Shown piece by piece: positions 17,049-24,927 of a DNA stretch of 64,000 nt (position 1 is the first letter of the stretch; each line of letters starts with the position of its first letter). Position numbers and translations under genes: made by a program. The stretch comes from Planctomycetota bacterium (lineage in GTDB: Bacteria > Planctomycetota > UBA1135 > GCA-002686595): assembly GCA_023150475.1 (NCBI GenBank), contig JAKLKU010000008.1:186001-250000 (forward strand), read 5' to 3'. The notes beneath the pieces are model-generated. The model was not told the DNA's origin. It saw nothing but the letters and a program-made list of their open reading frames with translations, and ran no database searches.

Positions 17049-17868
17049 GCGCGCGCCCGTCCCAGTGCGGGGCGGGCGGCGTCGTCTGACGCCAACGGCC
17101 GGGCTCGCGGCGCACGCGCGCGAGCCACGCGGCGCGCACGCGCTCGACGTGTTCGACGAAGCCGCGCGGCTCGACCGGCGCGTGTTGCGTCGCGCGTTCG
17201 GCGACGTAGCGAGCGAGGAAGGCGCGCTGTTCGTCGACCGAGCAGAGGCTCGCCGCTTCGAGGAAGAAGCAGCCGAGGTCCCACGCCGCGTCGCGCCCCG
17301 GCAGTGCGTCGCCGCCGCGCCAGCAGTCGATGAACCAGAGCTCGCGCACGTCGCTCGGCGCGACGAGCACGTTGCGCAGGAAGAGGTCGCGGTGCACGAA
17401 GTGGAGCGCGTGCATCCGCGCCGTCTCGCGGGCGAGTTCGGCGAGCCAACGCGCGCGCGCCGGAGGTTCGGCGCTCGCGAGGGCCGCGTCGAGCGGCGTC
17501 GCGTCGGGCACGAGCTCGGTCGCGAGGAACTGGAAGCTCGGGAAGCCGAAGCGCGACAGCGTGCCGGCGACCAGCGGCTCGGGCGCCTGGAAGATGCGCT
17601 CGCGCAGCCAGTTCAGTGCGCGGAACTCGCGTTCACGCGGCGCCGGGCGCAGGAGCAGCTTCGCGCGCAGTCCGTGGCGCAGCCTTGCGCGGCCGCGCAG
17701 CGCGCTCGCCTTGAGCCAGACGCGACGCGAGCCGAGTTCGAGCTCTCGTGCGCTGCGACCCGGCGCGACGAACGCTTCGAGCAGTGTCGGCACGAGCGCC
17801 TCGAACGTCGCTTCGTCGACCGCGACGCCGGTGAGCCGGCCGAACTGCGTGTCGCGCGCGAACTTCAT
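17038..17868 (-). CDS. Lipopolysaccharide kinase (WaaP/Kdo kinase-like) family protein
   Basis: This 276-residue protein has the small-kinase fold signature of the LPS kinase family. The catalytic loop is HRDLFLRN (His159 to Asn166), a metal-binding Asp lies in FIDCWRG (Asp181), and a probable ATP-anchoring lysine sits in VWLKAS (Lys53). Family members phosphorylate heptose or Kdo in the lipopolysaccharide core; here the acceptor is unknown. Its ATG overlaps the stop of the upstream methyltransferase as ATGA. It is the last gene of a unit that begins with the STT3-like gene, so an envelope glycan or lipid is the likely substrate. Confidence 0.82.
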   Translation of the reverse strand: MKFARDTQFGRLTGVAVDEATFEALVPTLLEAFVAPGRSARELELGSRRVWLKASALRGRARLRHGLRAKLLLRPAPREREFRALNWLRERIFQAPEPLVAGTLSRFGFPSFQFLATELVPDATPLDAALASAEPPARARWLAELARETARMHALHFVHRDLFLRNVLVAPSDVRELWFIDCWRGGDALPGRDAAWDLGCFFLEAASLCSVDEQRAFLARYVAERATQHAPVEPRGFVEHVERVRAAWLARVRREPGRWRQTTPPAPHWDGRALIG

Positions 17869-18506
17869 CGCTTGCACGCGAGCACGAAGGTCTGCTGAGA
17901 CACGAAACGGAAACTCGCGCGGAACTCGCGCGCTTCGAGGCCGGCTGCGGCGAGGCGCGCGACGAGCTCGCGCCGCGGACGCGCGAGTCGGCCGCGTGCG
18001 CCTTCGCTGCGTTTCCAGCCGACGCGCGTGCGCCACGCCGGCCACGACGCGGCGTCCCAGAACGAGACGATCACGGCGCGGCGCGCCACGCGCGCGAGCT
18101 CGGCGAAGAGCCGGTCGAGCTCCGCGCCCGAGTGCAAGTGGTGCGCGAGCCGGCAGCAGACGACGGCGTCGAACGCGTTCGCGCGAAACGGCAGCGCGAG
18201 CGCGTCGCCGCCGACGCATGCGACGGCGTGCGCACCGCTCGCGCGGCTTTGACGCAACATCTCGAACGACGCGTCGACGCCGAACACTCGGCGGCCGTCG
18301 CCGGCGAGCGCCTGGAAGAGTCGTCCAGTGCCGCACGGCGCGTCGAGCACGCTCGCGACCGGCGGATCGAGCCTCGCGAGCAGTTGCGTCACGAGCGCCA
18401 AGTCGCGCTCACGCGCGCGGCGCGACGAAAAGCGCGCGTTCGCGTAGCGCTCGGCGACCTGGGCGTCCCGCCACTTGCCGGTCGCCGGGCTCGAGGGCCG
18501 TTCCAT
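17865..18506 (-). CDS. Class I SAM-dependent methyltransferase
   Basis: This 213-residue protein carries motif I as VLDAPCGTGRL (about residues 53-63), an acidic ribose contact in VFGVDAS, and a motif IV-like FDAVVCCRLAHHL. These define a Methyltransf_11/UbiE-like fold. The substrate cannot be read from the sequence. It sits between the STT3-like and WaaP-like genes: its start is 21 bases after the STT3-like stop, and its own stop overlaps the kinase start. The context suggests a small-molecule, lipid or glycan substrate. Confidence 0.85.
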   Translation of the reverse strand: MERPSSPATGKWRDAQVAERYANARFSSRRARERDLALVTQLLARLDPPVASVLDAPCGTGRLFQALAGDGRRVFGVDASFEMLRQSRASGAHAVACVGGDALALPFRANAFDAVVCCRLAHHLHSGAELDRLFAELARVARRAVIVSFWDAASWPAWRTRVGWKRSEGARGRLARPRRELVARLAAAGLEAREFRASFRFVSQQTFVLACKR

Positions 18507-18527
18507 GGCCGCGATTGCGCCGCACGT

Positions 18528-20867
18528 TCAGCGCGCGCGCAAGCTCGAACCCGCGAGCACCGCGTTCTCGGGCACGTCGAGCTCGCCGCTCGCACCGCCA
18601 ATGCGCCAGACGAGCTTCGTGCGCGCGACGCCTTCGCCGTTCGGCCGGTCGGTCGCGTAGGGGACGCGCACGGTCGCGAGCCCGTCCGCGCCGACGGTCG
18701 CGAGTCCCCGGAACACCAACGGCTCGTCGCGGCCGGGGTAGGCGAGCGTGAGTTCGACTTCGAGCGTCTCGCCGGAGAGTCCGCTCGCGACGACGCGCGC
18801 GCCGGGCACGCGTTCCCAAAGCGCGCCCGCGGAGAGCGGCTTGCGCGTCCGCGGGTCGTTCAAGCGTGTGTCGCGCAACGGCGACGCGTGCACGAGCCTC
18901 AAGTAGGGGATCGACGGCCCGAGCGCACGGAAATCGCGGTCGCGCGGCGCGCCGTCGCCGAGCAGCGCCGCGCCGAGCGTCGCGAACCACCGCGCGGTCG
19001 GCAACTCGGTGCCGTTCGGCGCGGTCGCGAGGTAGAGCGCGCGGTTCGCGGGCTCGGTCGCGCGCACCAACGTGCTCACGTTGAACGCGAGGCCCGCCGT
19101 GACGAGCACGTAGCGCACGCGGCGGCGTTCGAGCAGCGCTTCCGCCGCCAGCGGATCCTCCGAGAGGAAGAAACGCGGCGGATCGCGATAGCTGTCCTCG
19201 CCGACGTAGCTGCCGAAGTTGGTGGCGACCGTCGGCCGATCGGCGGCCCATTCGAGCGTGTGGCCCTTGTCCCAGTGCGCGAGCACGCACCAGTCGCCGC
19301 GCTCGGTGTGCGTGTAGAGCCACTCGCAGAGCAAGCGCTCGGCAAGGTAGTAGTCGGTCTCGGTCCCGACCGCCCAGTTCTTCGAGCGATCGAACTTGTC
19401 CTGGTGGAGCTCGATGCTCGGCCATTGCGCGAGCGCGACGCCGCCGAGCGCGAGCGACGCCCACGCGGCGCGCGGCAGCTTGGCGAACGCCGTGACACGC
19501 TCGCGGAGCCACGTCGCGAGCCACGCCGCGCCGAGCGCGAGCACCAGCGCCTGCGGCAGCGCATAGGCCTCCGCGAAACGCCGTTGGCCGAGCGCTTGCA
19601 CGAACATCGGCGGCACGATCAGGGCGAGCAGCGCGAGCTCGTGCGCGCGACGCGCGAACGCGCGCCACGCGAGCACGCCCCACGCGACCAGCGCGAGCGG
19701 CGCCGCGTAACCGAGCGCCGAGAAGAAGATCCCGCTCTCCGCGCGCTCGCCGACGAGCGGCGCCGATTCCTTCACGACGTCCATGAACTGGTTCGTGCGC
19801 GAAACCCAGTCGAAGCCTTCGCGAATCCCCGCGGCGGGTCCGACGTCGAACAGCGCGATCGCGCCGCCGAGCAGCACGAGCGCCGCGCCGACGAGCCACG
19901 GATAGAGCCGCGCGAGCGGTCGGTCCGGCGCGAGCGCGCTCTTGCCAAGGAGCGCGAGCGGCGCGGAGATCGCGGCACCGAGCGCGAGCTCGACCGTGTG
20001 GAAGTTCGAGAGGTTGACGACCATCCACGGGAACTCGGCGCGCCACGGACTCGCGCTCACGGCGGGCCAGAGCACGACGAGCGCGACCACGTGGAACGCC
20101 AATGCGAAACCGCCGACGCTGCCGAGGCCGCCGGCTAGCCGCTCGCTCGCACGCCGCAGCATCCACCAGCCGATCACGGCCTGCGCGAAGAGCACGTAGA
20201 CGAAACTCGCGACCCACGCGCCGACCGCGAAGCCGGCGAACAGTCCGGCGAGGGCACCGAAGAGCGTCGCGTTCCGCGTGCGCTGCAGTCCGTCCGCTCG
20301 CGCCGCGAGCACGAAACAGCCGAGCAGGCCACCGAACGCGAGCGTGACGACGGCGTGGTGGTCGCCGTTGCCCAGGATCTGGTAGTTGATCGCGCCGCGC
20401 GAAAGCGCGTACACGCCGCCGGCGACCAGCGCCGCGCCCGTGCCCGAGAGCACGAAGCCGAGCCACGCGACGAGCGCCGTCGTTGCGAGTCCGAGCACGA
20501 GCGGCGCGGTCGAGACCGTGCGCTCGAGGAACGCGCGGCGTGCGCTCGGCTCGTCCGGCGCGAAGGGGCCGAGCACGCGCGCGAGCGCCGCGTCGTAATA
20601 AGGCGGCCACGGGATCGCCGCGCCGTCGGGATAGTCGAGGTACGGGTCGGTGTCGGCGACCGAACCTTCGTCGAGCGCGCGGGCGACGCGGCGCGTGTGG
20701 TAGAGCCCGTCGGCGTCGCGCGAGAACCAAGGCTCGCCGATCGCACCGACCGAAGGCGGCGGCGAGTAGGGATGCGCCAGGCCGGGCACGTGCCGCACGA
20801 CGAAGGCGACGCTCACGACCACCGCGAGCACGAGCAGGAGCTCGACACGACGCTTCGCGGGGGACAT
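18528..20867 (-). CDS. STT3/PglB-like oligosaccharyltransferase-family membrane protein (779 aa)
   Basis: About 11-13 transmembrane segments fill residues 8-510, followed by a soluble domain of about 260 residues. Motifs resemble the GT66 oligosaccharyltransferase family. An acidic DAD pair (Asp51, Asp53) sits in FSRDADGLYHTRR after TM1. GNGDHHAVV (DHH at 169-171) fits the second divalent-metal motif. A motif at residues 531-536 (HWDKGH), right after the last TM segment, aligns in position with the WWDYG sequon-binding motif. STT3 enzymes move a lipid-linked glycan to Asn of secreted proteins. The divergent WWDYG means the acceptor could differ. The start at 20867 is preceded by TATCCT nine bases upstream. 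Confidence 0.75.
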   Translation of the reverse strand: MSPAKRRVELLLVLAVVVSVAFVVRHVPGLAHPYSPPPSVGAIGEPWFSRDADGLYHTRRVARALDEGSVADTDPYLDYPDGAAIPWPPYYDAALARVLGPFAPDEPSARRAFLERTVSTAPLVLGLATTALVAWLGFVLSGTGAALVAGGVYALSRGAINYQILGNGDHHAVVTLAFGGLLGCFVLAARADGLQRTRNATLFGALAGLFAGFAVGAWVASFVYVLFAQAVIGWWMLRRASERLAGGLGSVGGFALAFHVVALVVLWPAVSASPWRAEFPWMVVNLSNFHTVELALGAAISAPLALLGKSALAPDRPLARLYPWLVGAALVLLGGAIALFDVGPAAGIREGFDWVSRTNQFMDVVKESAPLVGERAESGIFFSALGYAAPLALVAWGVLAWRAFARRAHELALLALIVPPMFVQALGQRRFAEAYALPQALVLALGAAWLATWLRERVTAFAKLPRAAWASLALGGVALAQWPSIELHQDKFDRSKNWAVGTETDYYLAERLLCEWLYTHTERGDWCVLAHWDKGHTLEWAADRPTVATNFGSYVGEDSYRDPPRFFLSEDPLAAEALLERRRVRYVLVTAGLAFNVSTLVRATEPANRALYLATAPNGTELPTARWFATLGAALLGDGAPRDRDFRALGPSIPYLRLVHASPLRDTRLNDPRTRKPLSAGALWERVPGARVVASGLSGETLEVELTLAYPGRDEPLVFRGLATVGADGLATVRVPYATDRPNGEGVARTKLVWRIGGASGELDVPENAVLAGSSLRAR

Positions 20868-21245
20868 CGGCCGACTAGGATAGGCGCGCCGGCGGCGAGC
20901 CGCCACGAACTCGAGGCGCGCGCCGCGCGGCCGAGGGAGCTCGAGGCGAGGACATGCCGGACCACGGCGGTTCGTCGGGTCGCGTGATCCCGCCGGGCTC
21001 GACGGCCCGCCGAGCGCGTGCTCCCGAGCACGAGTTCGCAGATCGTGGGACGAAGCTCGGGGCCGCGGCGTCGGTGGGTTCGACGGCGAGCGCGGTCGCG
21101 CGGCCGCTGCGAGTTCCACGAGCCCGACACGCAGCACTTCGCACGGACGCCGAGACACGAACCCCGACAAACGCACGCCGAGAAACGCACGCCGAGAAAC
21201 GCACGCACGGACACGAGCAGGCACGACGGGAGCGAACGAGCAGCG
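20868..21245. other. 378-base divergent intergenic region with a minus-strand -10 element
   Basis: It lies between the STT3-like gene (minus) and a methyltransferase gene (plus). TATCCT on the minus strand (20882-20877) sits nine bases before the STT3-like ATG. A short tandem repeat lies at 21141-21210. I see no credible gene; the open frames here are Arg-rich shadows. Confidence 0.6.
21141..21210 (+). repeat. Short tandem repeat, 14-base unit
   Basis: AAACGCACGCCGAG occurs at 21169-21182 and 21183-21196, followed by a partial third copy (21197-21206). A degenerate copy precedes them from 21141. It lies upstream of the methyltransferase gene at 21246. It may be a slippage product; it has no obvious regulatory symmetry. 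Confidence 0.7.
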
Positions 21246-21956
21246 ATGGCCCGAGGAGACCGCGAACGTTGGGACGCGAAGCACGAAGCCGCGTGGAATC
21301 GGCCGCTCGATCCGCCGGACGACTTCGTGCTCCGTTCGCTCGCGCGCCTGCCGGATCCACGCGGCGCGAACGCGCTCGATCTCGCGTGCGGCGCGGGCCG
21401 CCATGCGCTCGACCTCGCGCGTCGCGGTTACCTCGTCGAAGCGTGGGACGTCAGTCCGATCGCGCTCGAGCTCGTGCGCAAGCGCGCGACGCAGAAAGGG
21501 CTGATGGTCGCGACGCGCGAGCTCGATCTTTCGCCCGATGCCGCGTCCGGCGCCGAGCCCGGAGTCACGCCGGACGTGTCGACCGGCGCCACGAACGGCG
21601 CGGCGTCCGGGACGGTGACGAACCCGGCGCTCGGCGTGTCGTTCGAACCTCGGGCCGCCAACCGAGCCGCCAGTCGCGCCCCATCGCCGTTCGCCTTCCG
21701 CCGCAAACCGTTCTCGCTCGTGATCTGCGTCGACTTCCTCGACCGGGCGTTGTTCGTCGAGTTCGCGAAGCTCGTCGCGCCTGGCGGACACTTGATCTTC
21801 ACGACGTTCACGCTCGATCGCGCGGGCGACCAGCCGTCGGCGCGCTGGTGTCTCGAGCGCGCCGAACTCGCGCGCGGCTTCGCGGGCTTCGAAACGCTCG
21901 CGACGCACGAAGCGTCGGGTCGCGCCGGTCTCTTCGCGCGGCGCACGAGCGAGTGA
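21246..21956 (+). CDS. Class I SAM methyltransferase with a low-complexity insertion (236 aa)
   Basis: Motif I is ALDLACGAGRHAL (about residues 43-55), followed by the acidic contact in VEAWDVSP. Motif IV is probably FSLVICVDFLDR (156-167), and the post-I strand is PGGHLIFTTF. This resembles TehB-like small-molecule methyltransferases. Between strands 2 and 4 a stretch of about 55 residues (96-152) is rich in Ala, Gly, Ser, Pro and Thr and fits no fold element. The substrate is unknown. ATG at 21246 was chosen because the N-terminus from there (RERWDAKHEAAW) fits the family; a longer frame begins at 21018. No strong Shine-Dalgarno is seen. Confidence 0.8.
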   Translation: MARGDRERWDAKHEAAWNRPLDPPDDFVLRSLARLPDPRGANALDLACGAGRHALDLARRGYLVEAWDVSPIALELVRKRATQKGLMVATRELDLSPDAASGAEPGVTPDVSTGATNGAASGTVTNPALGVSFEPRAANRAASRAPSPFAFRRKPFSLVICVDFLDRALFVEFAKLVAPGGHLIFTTFTLDRAGDQPSARWCLERAELARGFAGFETLATHEASGRAGLFARRTSE

Positions 21957-21960
21957 CGCG

Positions 21961-23013
21961 TCAGTCGGGCTCGGGCTCGTCCGCCGGCGGCAGGATCAGC
22001 GTGGTCACGCGGTCCCACAGCGTCTTGCGCTTCGGCGGCGGCGGCGCCTCGGGCTCTGGCGCCGGCGCGGGCGGACGTTCGACGAGCTCGAGGCTCGGTG
22101 CGACGTCGGGCCGCGGCTCTGCCTTCGCCGCCTCTTCTTCCGCAGCGTCGGGATAGAGCTCCTGCATCGCTTCGACCTGCTCGTCGGTCTTGCGCTTCAA
22201 GAGCCGCGCGACGCGCAGGCGATCGTCGAACGAGAGCCCACGCACGAACTCGGTGACGCCGGAGTTGCCCGACTGCTGGAACGCGAGCTCGGCGGCGCCG
22301 AGGAGCTCTTCATCGGAGCGCGTCGAACCACCGAGCTTCGCGCGGCGCATGCCGGCCGCGCCGACGAGCTGCGGCGAGCTCGGCGCGTGCTGCGCGCGGA
22401 CATCCGGTGCGTGACCACCGTTGGTGCCTGCAGTCGCCGGCGCCGGTTTCGCAGGCTGCGAGCCGTTGACCGGACTCCCGGCGGCCGCGCGTTCGACGGC
22501 CCCGGTCGCCGGGCTCGCCCGCGGCGCTGGCGTCAAAGTGTGCAGCGCACTCGGCGCCGCGGGCGTCGCCGGCGAGCGCAGCGCGTCCTGCACGTCCGCG
22601 AGCGAGCGCGACACGAACCCGAGCATGCGCCGGAGCTCCGGATCGTCGTGCCCGGCGAGCGCGAGCCAGAGGTGCGCCGGCTCGACCGCCGCGCCGCGCG
22701 TGCGCGACGCCGCGTCGATCGCACGTTCGAGCAACGCGCGGCCGTGCGGCGCGAGCGGCACGTCGTGGATGCCGGACAACGTCCCGCCGTCGACGTCGGC
22801 GCTCTGGCGCAGGTTGGCGAGCGCGTGGACGAGCTTGTCGACGCTCGCGACCTTCGCGACGAGGCGTCGCGCGCGCACGTCGCCGGATTCCGCGAGCGCG
22901 ACGAGCACGTGCCGCGAGCCGACGCGGCGATTGCCGTGCACCGCGGCCCAATACCGCGAACGATCGACGATCGCGCGTGCCGCGCGCGTCCAACTCGTCT
23001 TGCGCAACACCAA
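21961..23013 (-). CDS. Protein with Clp N-terminal (Clp-R) domain and disordered tail, no ATPase
   Basis: Residues 1-150 read as a double Clp-R repeat. The first unit has VGSRHVLVALAESGDVRARRL and the second LAPHGRALLERAIDAASRTRG with EPAHLWLALAG. This is the substrate- and adaptor-binding domain of ClpA/ClpC. The remaining 200 residues are Pro/Ala/Glu-rich with a short helical block (SFDDRLRVARLLKRKTDEQVEAM), and no Walker motifs occur. Stand-alone Clp-N proteins act as adaptors in some bacteria; that role is inferred. The start is TTG 23013 or GTG 23010. TACGAT at 23039-23034 may give it its own promoter within the unit headed by the sulfatases. Confidence 0.7.
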   Translation of the reverse strand: MVLRKTSWTRAARAIVDRSRYWAAVHGNRRVGSRHVLVALAESGDVRARRLVAKVASVDKLVHALANLRQSADVDGGTLSGIHDVPLAPHGRALLERAIDAASRTRGAAVEPAHLWLALAGHDDPELRRMLGFVSRSLADVQDALRSPATPAAPSALHTLTPAPRASPATGAVERAAAGSPVNGSQPAKPAPATAGTNGGHAPDVRAQHAPSSPQLVGAAGMRRAKLGGSTRSDEELLGAAELAFQQSGNSGVTEFVRGLSFDDRLRVARLLKRKTDEQVEAMQELYPDAAEEEAAKAEPRPDVAPSLELVERPPAPAPEPEAPPPPKRKTLWDRVTTLILPPADEPEPD

Positions 23014-23070
23014 GCTGTCGGCCTCGAGCGTTCATCGTAAGCCGCGGCGGCGGCCGTGCGAAGCCGCGAG

Positions 23071-24927
23071 TCAGCGCCCGAGCACTTGGATCCCGAAGCG
23101 CGAACCGGGCACCAGCGGTGGATCGCCGAGCGGCGGACCGAGCGGACGGAAGTTCTGGACGATCCAGTTCGCGAGCTCGCGGCCGTAGTCCGCGCCGAAG
23201 AGTGGAAATCCGTACTCGGTCGTGTCCTTGTGGACGAGGAGCACGCGGTCGGGCGGCGTCGCCTGGAAAGTTTGGACGATGCGCGTTTCACCGAAGAGCA
23301 CGAGCTCCGGCGGCATGAAGTTGACGAACGGCGTCGGGTTCTTGCGGCGCGCGAGGTAGTTCGCCATCACGCCTTCGGGGAACACCGCGAGCGTCAGCGC
23401 CGGATCGTCCTCGGCGAGCCGCGTCAGCGCGCGATTCAGGAACTCGCCGCGCAGGTCGGCTTGGAACCGGTCGGCTCCGGAACCGACGACGACGGTCTTC
23501 TTCGCGAGCCGCGCGTTCGAGAGCTCGAGGAACGCTCCCGCGATCACCGCGGCGCCGGCGAGCGCGAACGCGCGGGCGAGCGTGGCGGCGTTGCCAGCGC
23601 GCCCCGCGCCGCCGAAACGGCCGACCCACAGAGGCAGATCGTGCACCGCGAGCATCACCGCGAGCGCGAGCGCCGGCAGCGCGAGCGCGAAGCCGTAGTG
23701 TTCGATTCGCGCGTTGAGGATCATCTTCGAGAGCAGCACGAAGGCCAGCGTCGCGAGCGCGAGCCTGGCGTGCGCGCCTGGGCGGCGGCCTGCGTCTCGT
23801 CGCGCGACCCAGCCCGTGAGCCACACGCCGAGCGCGACGAGCGGCAGCGGTCGCGCGAGCGCGAGCCAGTGCACGTGTTCGCGCGCGAACCACGCGCCCG
23901 ACGCCGCGACGAGCGCGACGCACGCCGCGCCGACCGGACGCGCGAGCGCCGTCGCGCGCAAGGCGAAGCTCACGCCGCCGACCAGCGCGGCGAGCGCGAG
24001 CCAGCCGCCGGCGACGAGCGCGAGCTGGCCGAGATTCGCCACCGGCGCGTCGAGCCCCATGCCGACGCGGTAGAAGTCGAGCGACGCCGCTTCGTTCGCC
24101 GCGAGCCCGCGCCACGCCGTCGTCGCGGCGCGCCACGCTTCGCCGAGGCCGAGCGGTCGCGCGAGCAGCGCCGTCGCGGCGAGCAACGGCAGGAGCGCCC
24201 CGCCGAGGACGAGTGCGAGCGGCCGGCCTCGGCGTTCGAGCGCGACGCGCACGCCGAGCGCCGCGGTCGCGGCGAGCGCGAGCTCGACCTTCGTCAGCCA
24301 CGCGAGCCCGAGGCAGATGCCGGCGCCGAGCCAGCCGCTGCCGCCGGCTCGACGTGCGTCGTCGGAAGTCGCATCGCTCTCGGCGCCGCGCTCCGCCAGC
24401 ACGAGCGCCGCAAGCGCGCACAGCAGTCCGTGCGTCACTTCGTGCGAGTACGGCGCGACGAAGTTGTAGTTGCCGATGCCGACGAGTTGGCCGAAGCCGC
24501 ACAGCGCGAGCACCACGAGGCACGCGACGGTCGCGGCGAGCGCGGAGCTCGCGCGCGCGACGAGCGACCAGAGCAACGTGACGAGCAGCGCGAAGAGCGC
24601 GAGGTTCACGACGAAGAGCGTGCGCAGGCTCGCGCCGCAGAGTTCGAAGCCGAGCGCGTTGAAGTAGGGCGACAGTGGCCCGTTGAACCACGCGAGGTCG
24701 CGGTAGAGCACGTCGCCTTCCGCGAGGCGCCACGGCGCGTAACACTCGCGGCCGAAGTCGACGAGCACGTCGGGCCAGGTGCCGTAGCTCCACCAGGTCA
24801 GCGCCGCGAACGCGAGCGCGAGCACGACGAATCCGAGCCAGCGGGACGCGAGCACGCGCGCGCCACGTCCGCCGGTCGAAGCGTCGGCGCTCAGTACCCG
24901 AGTTGCTTCAGTCGATCCTGCAGCCAC
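23071..24927 (-). CDS. Polytopic membrane protein, probable GT-C glycosyltransferase
   Basis: About a dozen transmembrane segments span residues 30-470, with a periplasmic tail of about 140 residues. An acidic, tryptophan-rich loop after TM1 (WPDVLVDFGRECYAPWRLAEG) is where GT-C enzymes of the GT39/ArnT type hold their catalytic Asp. The next segment, LYRDLAWFNGPLSPYFNAL, also fits this group. Such enzymes use polyprenyl-phosphate sugars to decorate lipids, glycans or proteins. The start is GTG at 24927, within the last codons of the upstream sulfatase gene (37-base overlap); no Shine-Dalgarno is visible and a later start is possible. Overlap with the sulfatase genes suggests a shared surface-glycan role. 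Confidence 0.72.
   Translation of the reverse strand: MAAGSTEATRVLSADASTGGRGARVLASRWLGFVVLALAFAALTWWSYGTWPDVLVDFGRECYAPWRLAEGDVLYRDLAWFNGPLSPYFNALGFELCGASLRTLFVVNLALFALLVTLLWSLVARASSALAATVACLVVLALCGFGQLVGIGNYNFVAPYSHEVTHGLLCALAALVLAERGAESDATSDDARRAGGSGWLGAGICLGLAWLTKVELALAATAALGVRVALERRGRPLALVLGGALLPLLAATALLARPLGLGEAWRAATTAWRGLAANEAASLDFYRVGMGLDAPVANLGQLALVAGGWLALAALVGGVSFALRATALARPVGAACVALVAASGAWFAREHVHWLALARPLPLVALGVWLTGWVARRDAGRRPGAHARLALATLAFVLLSKMILNARIEHYGFALALPALALAVMLAVHDLPLWVGRFGGAGRAGNAATLARAFALAGAAVIAGAFLELSNARLAKKTVVVGSGADRFQADLRGEFLNRALTRLAEDDPALTLAVFPEGVMANYLARRKNPTPFVNFMPPELVLFGETRIVQTFQATPPDRVLLVHKDTTEYGFPLFGADYGRELANWIVQNFRPLGPPLGDPPLVPGSRFGIQVLGR

Noticed and set aside
18132..20138. 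Long plus-strand open frame opposite the STT3-like gene
   Set aside because: Arg/Ala/Glu-rich shadow of a membrane-protein gene that has clear motifs on the minus strand.
20940..21245. Possible small RNA or gene in the 378-base divergent gap
   Set aside because: Only a short tandem repeat and Arg-rich frames are visible; no stable structure, promoter pair or conserved peptide could be supported.
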